From positions 1 through 6,363 of the forward strand of contig JASLXP010001147.1 of NCBI GenBank assembly GCA_030740295.1: a stretch of DNA of 6,363 nucleotides, given 5' to 3'. Of the stretch, positions 1 to 6,363 are shown in pieces. Position numbers and translations under genes: made by a program. Below the pieces are notes generated by a model. The model saw only the letters and a program-made list of their open reading frames with translations. It was not told where the DNA came from and searched no databases. Every line of letters begins with the position of its first letter. Positions within the stretch are counted from its first letter, which is position 1. Origin of the DNA: Planctomycetota bacterium. Lineage in GTDB: Bacteria > Planctomycetota > PUPC01 > JACPCR01.

Positions 1-526
1 AACCACCCAGCATCGCGACCAGCGTCGAATGAAACAGCGCACCGCTCAGGGCTCCCGCGGCGCAGCCCAGGGCCGCCAGCCCCATCAACACAATAAGACA
101 GCCGGCCAACTGGTCGAGAGAGAGTCCACCAAGGGAAAGGCCGAGCAGAAAAATCGGCAGACCTCCCATCACAATCAGCACCAGGTTGAAGAACACCACC
201 AGGCACTTGGTGAAGACAATCGAGGTTGTGCTGATGGGTGAAAGCAGCAGCAGGTCGAGGCTTTTCTGTTCACGTTCGATCGTGATCGATGCGGCCACCA
301 TCGGCGGCGACATCAGCGTCAGCACCCCGGCCTGAATCCAGAGCATCCAGGTGATGAATGCGGTCGCACTGCTCTCCAGAAACATAGCCGTCACCTGTCC
401 GCTCTTCGGCCAGATCAGGGCGAAGATAAAGCTCAGCAGGCCGGCATAACCGACCTGGTACATCCAGAGCCGTTCCCGTTTTTCAGGAATCAGAATCTCG
501 CGCCAGATGATTGGATAGGCGAACAT
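1..526 (-). CDS. ABC-2 type transporter permease subunit, 5' part only (runs off left edge)
   Basis: The frame stays open from an ATG at 526 to the window edge, giving 175 residues with no stop. I read it directly from the reverse complement. An in-frame TAA lies upstream and no other start codon intervenes, so this start is the longest possible; no Shine-Dalgarno sequence is visible before it. The protein starts MFAYPIIWREILIPEKRERL, a cytoplasmic amphipathic start typical of ABC-2 permeases. Hydrophobic segments follow at about residues 24-40, 55-78, 106-132 and 140-160. Between the second and third lies IEREQKSLDLLLLSPISTTS (83-102), which matches the family's conserved 'ERE..T.E.LL.sP.s..eiv..K' stretch. 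ABC-2 permeases form the inner-membrane channel of ATP-driven exporters and need a separate ATPase, not present in this window. The substrate cannot be told from the sequence. It lies 189 bases after the glycosidase-like gene in the same direction, so co-transcription is possible but not shown. The family call is firm; the function is open. Confidence 0.85.
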   Translation of the reverse strand, partial: MFAYPIIWREILIPEKRERLWMYQVGYAGLLSFIFALIWPKSGQVTAMFLESSATAFITWMLWIQAGVLTLMSPPMVAASITIEREQKSLDLLLLSPISTTSIVFTKCLVVFFNLVLIVMGGLPIFLLGLSLGGLSLDQLAGCLIVLMGLAALGCAAGALSGALFHSTLVAMLGG

Positions 527-715
527 GCTGCCAAGATGATGAAATAGTCTCGAAGCTAAATTGTCTGATACACGAAGCGATTATGCCTCATGTGTGATGC
601 GAACCGAACAGAAAGAACAGGTTTGTGGTGACTGGCTGTCCTCTACGGCGGAGATAACGGTACTGCATTAAGAGCAAAAGTGGATCGCCCCAAAGCGTCT
701 GCGTCGGCCGCGTAC
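527..715. other. Spacer between the GH123-like gene and the ABC permease gene
   Basis: This 189-base stretch is AT-richer than the genes on either side. I found no coding frame and no strong hairpin with a T-run that would serve as a terminator. A CATAAT hexamer on the minus strand, about 50 bases before the permease ATG, could be a -10 element. It has no good -35 partner at the right distance, so no promoter is called. Confidence 0.5.
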
Positions 716-3700
716 TCAGAGCTTCGGCCTCAGACGCCACAGCAAGCCCTGCGCGGGTTCCTCGCCATCCAGGAGAGACAGGGCGATGAACCAGTCTCCA
801 GGCACCTTGCCAACTGACTTTTCAACCCTGACCAGCAGTGTATTCCAGCCGGACACGAGGCGGACCTCCTTGCGCGACAGACCAACGACTTCGGTTCCCG
901 CGGGACCCGCGCCACTGTCACCAACTCCCAGCAGATCATCTCCTGCTTCGCCCTCGTCAAGTTCAGCGAACTCATCCTCTGCTCCGCCGAACACAGGTTT
1001 GCCGTTGAGCCAGGCTTTCATCCGATTGGGGCCATCGAGTTGTAGTGTTAGGTCTCTTTCCTTCCGGGAATGAACGAAGGTGAGCGCGAAGGCCACGTTG
1101 GCGTAGTTTTCCTTCGGGTTCTGAGGGACATACTTGGTTGGGGGTGTTCCGTAGAGGCGGTCAAAGTCGATGCGAGACTCGGTTACGGACTGCAGGAGTT
1201 CGCGCCATTCCACATTTTTACCTGATGCTCCCGGATACTCTCCCTCGAGGTCGATCTTCGTTTCCGGCGGTAGTGGCCGCACAGCAGTTCCCAGCAGCTT
1301 TGGCTTGAACGGCCCGATGGTCAGGTATCCCCGGCAGCACTGAGCCGTTACAGGTACCGAATACGCATGGGTCTCGCCAGCGGTTCTGGCGGTCAACTTG
1401 ATGACCGGTCTGTCCGGAGGGAGCTCCGCGTCTTCCGCCAGTCGGACAAGGGTCCGCAGCCGTCTGAGCTCTCGTTTGGCGAGCCGCAATTTCCAGGAGG
1501 AAGGCTGGATCTGCCAGCCCTCTGGCCCGGTGGCCCTTATCGCACCAGCCAGCGGTCCGTCCGACTGATTCACGAGGGTGATGGTCACTGCGGTGGGCCG
1601 CACGTTGTTCACGGTTGCCTGTACGGCTGAGAGCCAAAGGGGGCCTCTTCGCCGCGACGGAGGTGGGGCTGGTTCAGGATCTTCCACAGTGTGCAGGGCC
1701 TCCTTCGCCGCAACGATGGCCTGCGCAATCATCCGCCTGCGATTGAAGAGGCCTTCGATGTAGGGCCGTCTGGGGTAAAGATAGGGCTTGATGATGAGGC
1801 CCGAGAGGTCGAGGGCCTTTACGGCCTTGGCTAACACCTTGTGCGTTTCCGGCAGCCCTGCCGCCCGGAGCTTTGCCACGTGGCGCGAGAGGATTGAGTG
1901 GTAGTCGTAGTCCTCGATCCCGTCCCTCAGGACGGCCAGTCGCATGCTGGGCAGCATTTGACCTTCGGGCCCACAATAAAGCATGAGGATCTCACCGTTC
2001 GAATCCCCGTAGATTCCCGGATTCACATCCCACGGAGTTCGCACGTTCTCATAATCCATGCGTACACCTGCCATGTGGTACCACGAGGTCAGTGGTACCT
2101 TGAGATATCCGGTTATGCCCCAGCGTGCACAGGTCCAGGGGATGATCCGCTGCTCAACCGCGGGACAGTCAACGTAGACTTGCGGCCAGACGGGCGGCGC
2201 CGGATATCCGGAAGTGTAGACCCAGTACTCCTTTCCCAGACCACGAAGCCGCGCGGGCACACCTCGACGATAGTAGGCGTCCCAGTCATCCACCGTTCGT
2301 GGGACGTAGATGTCAACGACATTCTCCAGCCGGTCATCTTTGTGAGTGACCGTGGTCAGAGTTCTCACTCCGGGCAAGAGCTTCTTGGCGATGCCATAGT
2401 TGGTTGGGATATTGCCCGAGCCTTCGTCGATACCGTAGTAGTAGGCGCGGTCGAACCATCCCTTCTGCACCAGGTGGGCGTAAAGATCGATGAGCTCTTG
2501 CTGACGCTGGGTACTGGCAAGGTCGTTATTGAAAACGGTTCCGGCGGCGAATCGGGTAAGGCCGTGTGCCATGGCCGTCTCCATGGCCCTGTCAAAGCGG
2601 GAGAAGTCCCATATCTGGCCGGCAGCACGGGCATTCTTGCGAACGATAAGACCGGTGTCCTGGCCCAGGGCGAATGGGCTGAGCCGATGCTCCAGGAGCG
2701 CCTTCACGAAGTTGAGGTAGATTTCTTCCCAGGGAAGATTGCCGCGATTGGCCTCGGGGTGGCTGGCATAAAACCTTCTGATCCAACTGGTGCTCAGCTC
2801 CGCCGCTGTCTGAAGGAACGGCTCTCGTGGAAGCGAGAAATCCCAGACGCGGAATGTGATGGGTACTTCCCTCGGTCTCTCATTCCCGGGCGCGACTCGG
2901 ACGGTCCCGGAGTAGAGTCCTGAAGGCGCGTCGCCTGGGACGTGTACCGTGATCCATACGGGCTGGACCTGCCCGACAAAGACACTGAAGGGAAAATTAG
3001 GGAGCAGCACATCAGGCCACCAGCCCAGGTACTCATGGTCGTACCGGGGTGGTTTGGTCTTTACGTAGCCTGCGACCCGGAGGTCGATGTTTCTTGCAGG
3101 GATGATGAAGTCGCCGGGGCCGTTCAGCCCATCGCAGGAAACGTTAACTTCCGTGAGGTCTGCGGTGCCCGGAACGATGACGACCTGCGCGCTCTCCCGT
3201 TCGTTTCGGCAGGCCTCCATGACGAGTTCCGGCCGGGCGCCGGGAATCCTGTCTGCGTCCGGGGTTACTTCCTGTCTGAGTAGCGATCTGAAAAAGTGGC
3301 CGACCCGACGAGAACGTCGAAGAGACCAGGGGCGGCCGCCGGCGGCCCCGCGGCATTCCTGGAACAGGAGGCCTGGCTCGTCCTGAAACAGCTTGTGCAG
3401 GCTGTTTTCCACACCGATGAGGTATGGCGAACTTGAGAGAACGCGGCGCAGGGAGATTTCGGTCCGCCTGGCAATCAGCATAGTATCGCTCTGTCGCTTC
3501 CGGGCGCGCTGGAACGTTCGGAGGGCCGCTTCCGGCGAAGGTCCGGACGTCAGGCATACCGCGCCCAACTCCAACTCCACACCGGGAAAGTCCACATGCC
3601 GCATGCTCAGTGTGATTCGGTTCCGGCCCCGGTGAAGCCATTCGTTCGGAAGGTGGGTGTAAATGAAGCCCTTCCCGTTCTCGCCGTACGGCGCCGCGTC

Positions 3701-4033
3701 GAATGGCAGGACCTGACGCGTGCGGACCTGGGACGGTTTCGCGCCATCGTCGACCATGATCTCGAAATCCCTTGGCAGGTTGAAGACATCTCGCGTTCGG
3801 GAGAAGTCGATTCTGAGTTGGAGCGGCCGGTGCACGGGCAGGTTGAACTCGATGGCCAGTTCACCACCGGGCCTTAGATCGTTGGGGCAGGTCTGCCCCG
3901 GCTTGACGACAGTGGGGGAGCCAACGGGTCCTTTCGACGGAGACCGGCAGACGTAGATCTCACTGGTCTCACCGTTGGCCAGGGGGATGTGCAAGATGAC
4001 GCAGGCGATCAGTCTTGGGAGCGTTGACGTCAT
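716..4033 (-). CDS. Secreted multidomain GH123/DUF4091-like glycoside hydrolase (1105 aa)
   Basis: The start at 4033 is chosen because GAGGAG lies 5 bases upstream, the ATG overlaps the previous stop as ATGA, and it begins a signal peptide (about 1-22, core LIACVILHIPLA). The frame extends further upstream to 4408, but only inside the preceding gene. Domains seen: an N-terminal beta-sandwich (about 25-165, with FIYTHLPNEWLHRGRNRI at 123-140); a helical, Arg-rich linker (165-265); a GH123-type N-domain (about 268-398, opening with EACRNERESAQVVIVP); and a catalytic barrel (about 400-780). Next come a Pro/Arg linker (784-796), a NEW3-like beta-sandwich (about 798-897) and a C-terminal beta-sandwich with MKAWLNGKPVF (1005-1015). 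The barrel has YYYGIDEG with D536-E537, matching the Asp-Glu pair that GH123 beta-N-acetylgalactosaminidases use for substrate-assisted catalysis. It ends in MRLAVLRDGIEDYDY (697-711), a DUF4091 hallmark. Known GH123 enzymes release GalNAc from glycans; the substrate here is unknown. It probably acts in the periplasm or outside the cell. The family call is good; the exact activity is inferred. Confidence 0.85.
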   Translation of the reverse strand: MTSTLPRLIACVILHIPLANGETSEIYVCRSPSKGPVGSPTVVKPGQTCPNDLRPGGELAIEFNLPVHRPLQLRIDFSRTRDVFNLPRDFEIMVDDGAKPSQVRTRQVLPFDAAPYGENGKGFIYTHLPNEWLHRGRNRITLSMRHVDFPGVELELGAVCLTSGPSPEAALRTFQRARKRQSDTMLIARRTEISLRRVLSSSPYLIGVENSLHKLFQDEPGLLFQECRGAAGGRPWSLRRSRRVGHFFRSLLRQEVTPDADRIPGARPELVMEACRNERESAQVVIVPGTADLTEVNVSCDGLNGPGDFIIPARNIDLRVAGYVKTKPPRYDHEYLGWWPDVLLPNFPFSVFVGQVQPVWITVHVPGDAPSGLYSGTVRVAPGNERPREVPITFRVWDFSLPREPFLQTAAELSTSWIRRFYASHPEANRGNLPWEEIYLNFVKALLEHRLSPFALGQDTGLIVRKNARAAGQIWDFSRFDRAMETAMAHGLTRFAAGTVFNNDLASTQRQQELIDLYAHLVQKGWFDRAYYYGIDEGSGNIPTNYGIAKKLLPGVRTLTTVTHKDDRLENVVDIYVPRTVDDWDAYYRRGVPARLRGLGKEYWVYTSGYPAPPVWPQVYVDCPAVEQRIIPWTCARWGITGYLKVPLTSWYHMAGVRMDYENVRTPWDVNPGIYGDSNGEILMLYCGPEGQMLPSMRLAVLRDGIEDYDYHSILSRHVAKLRAAGLPETHKVLAKAVKALDLSGLIIKPYLYPRRPYIEGLFNRRRMIAQAIVAAKEALHTVEDPEPAPPPSRRRGPLWLSAVQATVNNVRPTAVTITLVNQSDGPLAGAIRATGPEGWQIQPSSWKLRLAKRELRRLRTLVRLAEDAELPPDRPVIKLTARTAGETHAYSVPVTAQCCRGYLTIGPFKPKLLGTAVRPLPPETKIDLEGEYPGASGKNVEWRELLQSVTESRIDFDRLYGTPPTKYVPQNPKENYANVAFALTFVHSRKERDLTLQLDGPNRMKAWLNGKPVFGGAEDEFAELDEGEAGDDLLGVGDSGAGPAGTEVVGLSRKEVRLVSGWNTLLVRVEKSVGKVPGDWFIALSLLDGEEPAQGLLWRLRPKL

Positions 4034-5568
4034 TCCATCTCCTCGAGATCCGCGGAATCCTCCGTCCCAAACACCATTGCCTCCGTGCAGGCGTTGCCGC
4101 CTTTGGTGACGTGGAAGCGGATGCCGCTCACCTTCGCCGGAGCCCATGACAGCGCGCGCCCGGCGCTTCGGCCACGGAAACGGGCCAGCACCTTCCACTC
4201 TTCGCTTTTGGCGGCACGGGCGGAGACAAATCCCTCCGTGGCCCAACTCGACGAGGCGCTCAGGTCCTCTATCGCGAGGAGAGAGCTCACGGTCCGAGGA
4301 GAGCGGAAACGAATCTCGTACCACCACGGCGCACGGTCCTTTGCCATGACGCGGTCCGGCATGTTGCCGTCTGCCAGAGCCCTTGGCGCTATGGCGGCTG
4401 GGATCCATTTCTGGGCGGCCTGCTTAGGCCGCGTGCCCATCATCTGGGCGTAGTAGGGTGGATTGAAGACCCAGAGCCGCAGATCGTCGATGGGGCTCTC
4501 CATTCCTTCGGTCAATGTCGGCTGGGACGCTCTGCCCAGGTTTTGGCCAGCGAGTTTCCAATCTCGGACCTCGACCTGGTGGAGGCGTGTCGCGGTCACG
4601 GAAACGTTGGCATTCCCTGCCGAGGTGGGAGGAAGAATGAATGCCCCGACCTGGTGGCGACTGCTTGCGGATGGCCAGATCCATTCGACGGGCTTGTCGC
4701 CATCAATGCGAACCGACCCGCGCAACTCCCCCTGCCACGTCAAGAGGACCTGGTGGACGGTGTCACGCTTAAGCAGAACAGAAAACTGGCGGGCACGTGG
4801 ATCGTCTCCCTCTTCGACAAGCCTGGCTGATTCCGTGGGGGCAAGGCCCAGCCTTCGGCGGTCAGCATCAACCGTCGTGCTCACGATTTCTTTCCCGGCA
4901 GGTCTCTTGGCACTCTCTCGGACGGCGACCAAGTCAGCCAGCGACACCTGCCAAAGCTCCTTGGCCTGCTTGTCAAAACGCGCGATCGTTGATGTTGTAG
5001 CGGCGAGGAACGTGCCGTCCCGCAGGCTGCGCACGGTCACCGGCCCTCCCATGCCGGCTTCCCACCGCTTCTTTCCCTGGCTGTCAAAACCAGTGACCGT
5101 GCCGGAAAGTGATCCCACAGCAACTATGCCTTCCCTCAGGCTCGCGGCCGAGGTGAACTCTGTCACTGGAATTTCGCGAAAAGAGCCGGCTTTCGTGGCA
5201 AGCACGAAGCCGTCGGGCTCTTCGTCGGTCAGGCACTGTACGAGGAAGAACCCAGGTCCAATCCCGACTGCTTCGGCCGGCCGTCCAGGAGGAGTGACTC
5301 TCCGCACAGGCTCTCCGCTGTCGGCAAGTATCAGTAGCTTTCCGGCGACAGCCTTGCCAGCTTCAGCAAAACACAGGACTTCGCCCCCTTCGTTTACGCC
5401 AAGCAGCTTGCCCGGTCTGGGCTTTTCCCAAAGGGCCTGTCCGGTCTTGCCACTGATTAGCTGGATGGTCGCGGCGTCGGGACGCTCCGTCGGCTGGCGG
5501 CGGAACGTGAAGGTCGATCGCCATTCAATGGCCAGGTAGTGACCGTTCGGCGAGACGCAGCACTTCAC
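4030..5568 (-). CDS. Downstream part of an interrupted secreted beta-propeller / discoidin-like protein
   Basis: This is the 512-codon stretch after the in-frame stop at 5644-5646; the first possible start is GTG at 5568, with no Shine-Dalgarno sequence. The reading frame is the same as that of the signal-peptide piece upstream, and the 25 codons between the stop and this GTG (including GHLDWETYRTLEDFQHPRQL) look like propeller sequence. I therefore read it as the remainder of one gene. Counting from the GTG, residues 1-240 show propeller blades (VSPNGHYLAIEW, SGKTGQALWEKP, DSQGKKRWEAGMGGPVTV, FDKQAKELWQVS), the PQQ/WD40-like pattern. Residues about 260-370 form an unassigned beta-rich domain. 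Residues about 385-500 look like a discoidin (F5/8 type C) domain, with ALADGN, APWWYEIRFRSPRTVSSLLA and VSGIRFHVTKG. Such domains usually bind carbohydrate or act as scaffolds; no catalytic motif is seen. The stop overlaps the next gene's ATG by four bases. Without the upstream signal peptide this piece would not be exported. Confidence 0.75.
   Translation of the reverse strand: MKCCVSPNGHYLAIEWRSTFTFRRQPTERPDAATIQLISGKTGQALWEKPRPGKLLGVNEGGEVLCFAEAGKAVAGKLLILADSGEPVRRVTPPGRPAEAVGIGPGFFLVQCLTDEEPDGFVLATKAGSFREIPVTEFTSAASLREGIVAVGSLSGTVTGFDSQGKKRWEAGMGGPVTVRSLRDGTFLAATTSTIARFDKQAKELWQVSLADLVAVRESAKRPAGKEIVSTTVDADRRRLGLAPTESARLVEEGDDPRARQFSVLLKRDTVHQVLLTWQGELRGSVRIDGDKPVEWIWPSASSRHQVGAFILPPTSAGNANVSVTATRLHQVEVRDWKLAGQNLGRASQPTLTEGMESPIDDLRLWVFNPPYYAQMMGTRPKQAAQKWIPAAIAPRALADGNMPDRVMAKDRAPWWYEIRFRSPRTVSSLLAIEDLSASSSWATEGFVSARAAKSEEWKVLARFRGRSAGRALSWAPAKVSGIRFHVTKGGNACTEAMVFGTEDSADLEEME
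4039..4044 (-). promoter_or_regulatory. Ribosome binding site of the GH123-like gene
   Basis: The minus strand reads GAGGAG, then five bases, then the ATG at 4033. It is close to the ideal Shine-Dalgarno sequence and spacing. It lies inside the last codons of the beta-propeller gene, whose TGA (4032-4030) shares bases with the ATG (ATGA). This fixes the start of the GH123-like gene and points to translational coupling between the two genes. Confidence 0.85.
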
Positions 5569-5643
5569 GAGCTGTCGCGGATGTTGGAAGTCTTCGAGCG
5601 TCCTGTAAGTCTCCCAGTCGAGGTGGCCCCAATGGTTTCCCTT

Positions 5644-6111
5644 TCAGCCTCCTTGTATCTCGGTCGGCAGTTTCCGCAGGAAGGAGAGGGCGGAGATGGC
5701 GCCGGTCTCGATAAAAGCTACGGGTTGGGCCGACCACGCGATCTCTGTTGCCTCCGCTATCGTGGGTGGCTTTCCCGGGCCCAGTGGCGTACGAGCACCA
5801 TGGGCGAACTTCCTCGCTATCCCCGCATCGTCAATCGCGATCAGTGTTTCGTTGGCCCCGCAAAACACCTCGGGCAACAGCGCGTCCACTCGAGCGGCAC
5901 CGAGCAGGATTCCGTCTGCGCGAAAGAGAAAACAGTTCCGGCCGTAGGAGCGGACGCCGACCGCAATCACGGACCCATCCCTCGAAACGCAAAGCCGGAC
6001 GATCTCATCACCGGGGAGTTCCTTGGTCTCACCGAGAAAAGGTTGGCTCGACAAGGCGAGTTCATGCAATCCGGCAATGATAGCCAGGGCTAGGAGTACG
6101 GAGCGTCTCAT
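5644..6111 (-). CDS. Signal peptide and first propeller blades of the interrupted beta-propeller protein
   Basis: This is the 155-residue N-terminal piece, ending at TGA 5644-5646. I prefer the ATG at 6111 because it starts a clean Sec signal peptide, MRRSVLLALAIIAGLHELAL, with cleavage near residues 20-23. An in-frame ATG at 6144 would add 11 residues; neither start has a good Shine-Dalgarno sequence, and an in-frame TGA lies just upstream of 6144. The mature part has propeller-like strands: IVRLCVSRDGSVIAVGV (37-53), CFLFRADGILLGAARV (60-75) and ANETLIAIDDAGIARKF (86-102). Alone it would hold at most about two blades and would not be expected to fold as a propeller. The frame continues without a shift into the downstream piece. 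The complete gene would span 6111 to 4030, 693 codons counting the internal stop. As it stands, this looks like a pseudogene, a base error, or a readthrough gene. Confidence 0.7.
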   Translation of the reverse strand: MRRSVLLALAIIAGLHELALSSQPFLGETKELPGDEIVRLCVSRDGSVIAVGVRSYGRNCFLFRADGILLGAARVDALLPEVFCGANETLIAIDDAGIARKFAHGARTPLGPGKPPTIAEATEIAWSAQPVAFIETGAISALSFLRKLPTEIQGG

Positions 6112-6144
6112 GTAAAAAAGGGAGCTGGTCTGCTGTTCCAACAT

Positions 6145-6363
6145 TCGGCCCCATCATAGCGGCATCGCGGGCCCCGCCTCAAGGAAGACGGCAGCCTGTG
6201 GTTCTTGACCCAGGCGCAGATGGAAAAGCACGCCACCTCTATACAATCATTGTCAGTTCACGAATTGCCTATCGCGCTCTTCGCTCTCAATATGTTTGCA
6301 CAATCTGGCCACATGGAATTGGTGCAATAGACATACGTTTCGGATAATCACGATATGAAACGC
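6145..6363. other. Intergenic region upstream of the beta-propeller gene
   Basis: No coding frame is supported on the minus strand here, and it should hold the promoter of the two-gene unit. TATAGA on the minus strand lacks a convincing -35 box, so no promoter is called for that unit. At the right end the plus strand has TTGGTG (6319-6324), an 18-base gap and GATAAT (6343-6348), followed after six bases by ATG AAA CGC (6355-6363). That could be the start of a divergent gene, but only three codons are visible. Confidence 0.4.

Larger units (their letters stand above)
4030..6111 (-). pseudogene. Complete extent of the beta-propeller/discoidin gene, interrupted by an in-frame TGA
   Basis: The two pieces at 6111-5644 and 5568-4030 lie in the same frame, and the 75 bases between them contain no other stop. 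Codon 156 (from the 6111 start) is TGA. One transition would restore a sense codon (TGG Trp or CGA Arg, both common in this DNA). A restored protein would be 693 residues: signal peptide, propeller (about 35-420), beta-rich domain (about 440-550) and discoidin-like domain (about 565-680). No other stop or frameshift is seen in the locus, so decay, if real, is recent. I cannot tell a true mutation from a consensus error. Confidence 0.6.

Noticed and set aside
29..241. Plus-strand 70-codon open frame
   Set aside because: It is antisense to the ABC-2 permease, whose membrane segments and conserved motif are plain on the minus strand. Its Gln/His-rich translation is typical of a shadow frame.
1898..2923. 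Long plus-strand open frame of 341 codons opposite the GH123-like gene
   Set aside because: It is antisense to a region with clear family motifs, including the catalytic Asp-Glu pair. It shows no recognisable domain; long antisense frames are expected in GC-rich coding DNA.
4001..4012. Lipoprotein signal (LIAC, cysteine at residue 11) in the GH123-like protein
   Set aside because: The cysteine comes too early for a normal lipoprotein signal peptide, and the hydrophobic core continues past it. A standard Sec signal fits better.
4034..4408. 125-residue N-terminal extension of the GH123-like frame
   Set aside because: It overlaps the 3' end of the beta-propeller gene, is Arg/Gly-rich without family likeness, and the ATG at 4033 has a strong ribosome binding site and a signal peptide.
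4463..5539. Long plus-strand open frame of 358 codons opposite the beta-propeller gene
   Set aside because: The translation is Ser/Arg/Pro-rich and without domains, as expected of an antisense shadow. The minus-strand frame shows propeller and discoidin-like motifs.
5569..5646. Selenocysteine at the in-frame TGA
   Set aside because: No convincing SECIS hairpin is seen just downstream, and propeller proteins of this kind have no known redox site here.

Overview
The window holds three genes or gene remnants, all on the minus strand, in dense GC-rich DNA (roughly 60% GC by eye). Protein content suggests a bacterium of the Planctomycetes/PVC type or a similar environmental lineage with many secreted carbohydrate-active and beta-propeller proteins. 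This is inferred from protein families only; there is no rRNA or other phylogenetic marker here.

In the direction of transcription (right to left), the first locus (6111 down to 4030) encodes a secreted protein: a Sec signal peptide, a PQQ/WD40-like beta-propeller, an unassigned beta-rich domain and a C-terminal discoidin-like (F5/8 type C) domain. It is split by a single in-frame TGA at 5644-5646. The reading frame is identical on both sides and the codons after the stop still read like the same protein. The locus is therefore a nonsense-interrupted gene, a consensus error, or a case of stop readthrough.

The second gene (4033 down to 716) overlaps the first by ATGA and has a strong Shine-Dalgarno sequence. 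It encodes a 1105-residue secreted, multidomain protein of the GH123/DUF4091 type: an N-terminal beta-sandwich, a GH123-like N-domain, a barrel with an Asp-Glu pair in the expected place, a NEW3-like domain and a C-terminal beta-sandwich. The two genes look like one translationally coupled unit that makes two exported proteins, probably acting on a glycan.

After a 189-base gap (527-715) with no terminator or promoter I would call, the 5' part of an ABC-2 type permease gene (526 to the left edge) begins. It may belong to a separate transport operon running off the window. On the right, 6145-6363 is non-coding spacer. At its very end an ATG (6355) with promoter-like hexamers upstream may be the first codons of a divergent gene. 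No RNA genes, CRISPR, insertion sequences or clear mobile-element traces were seen. I did not find a convincing new multi-gene system; the interrupted propeller gene and its coupled GH123-like partner are the parts most worth a second look.
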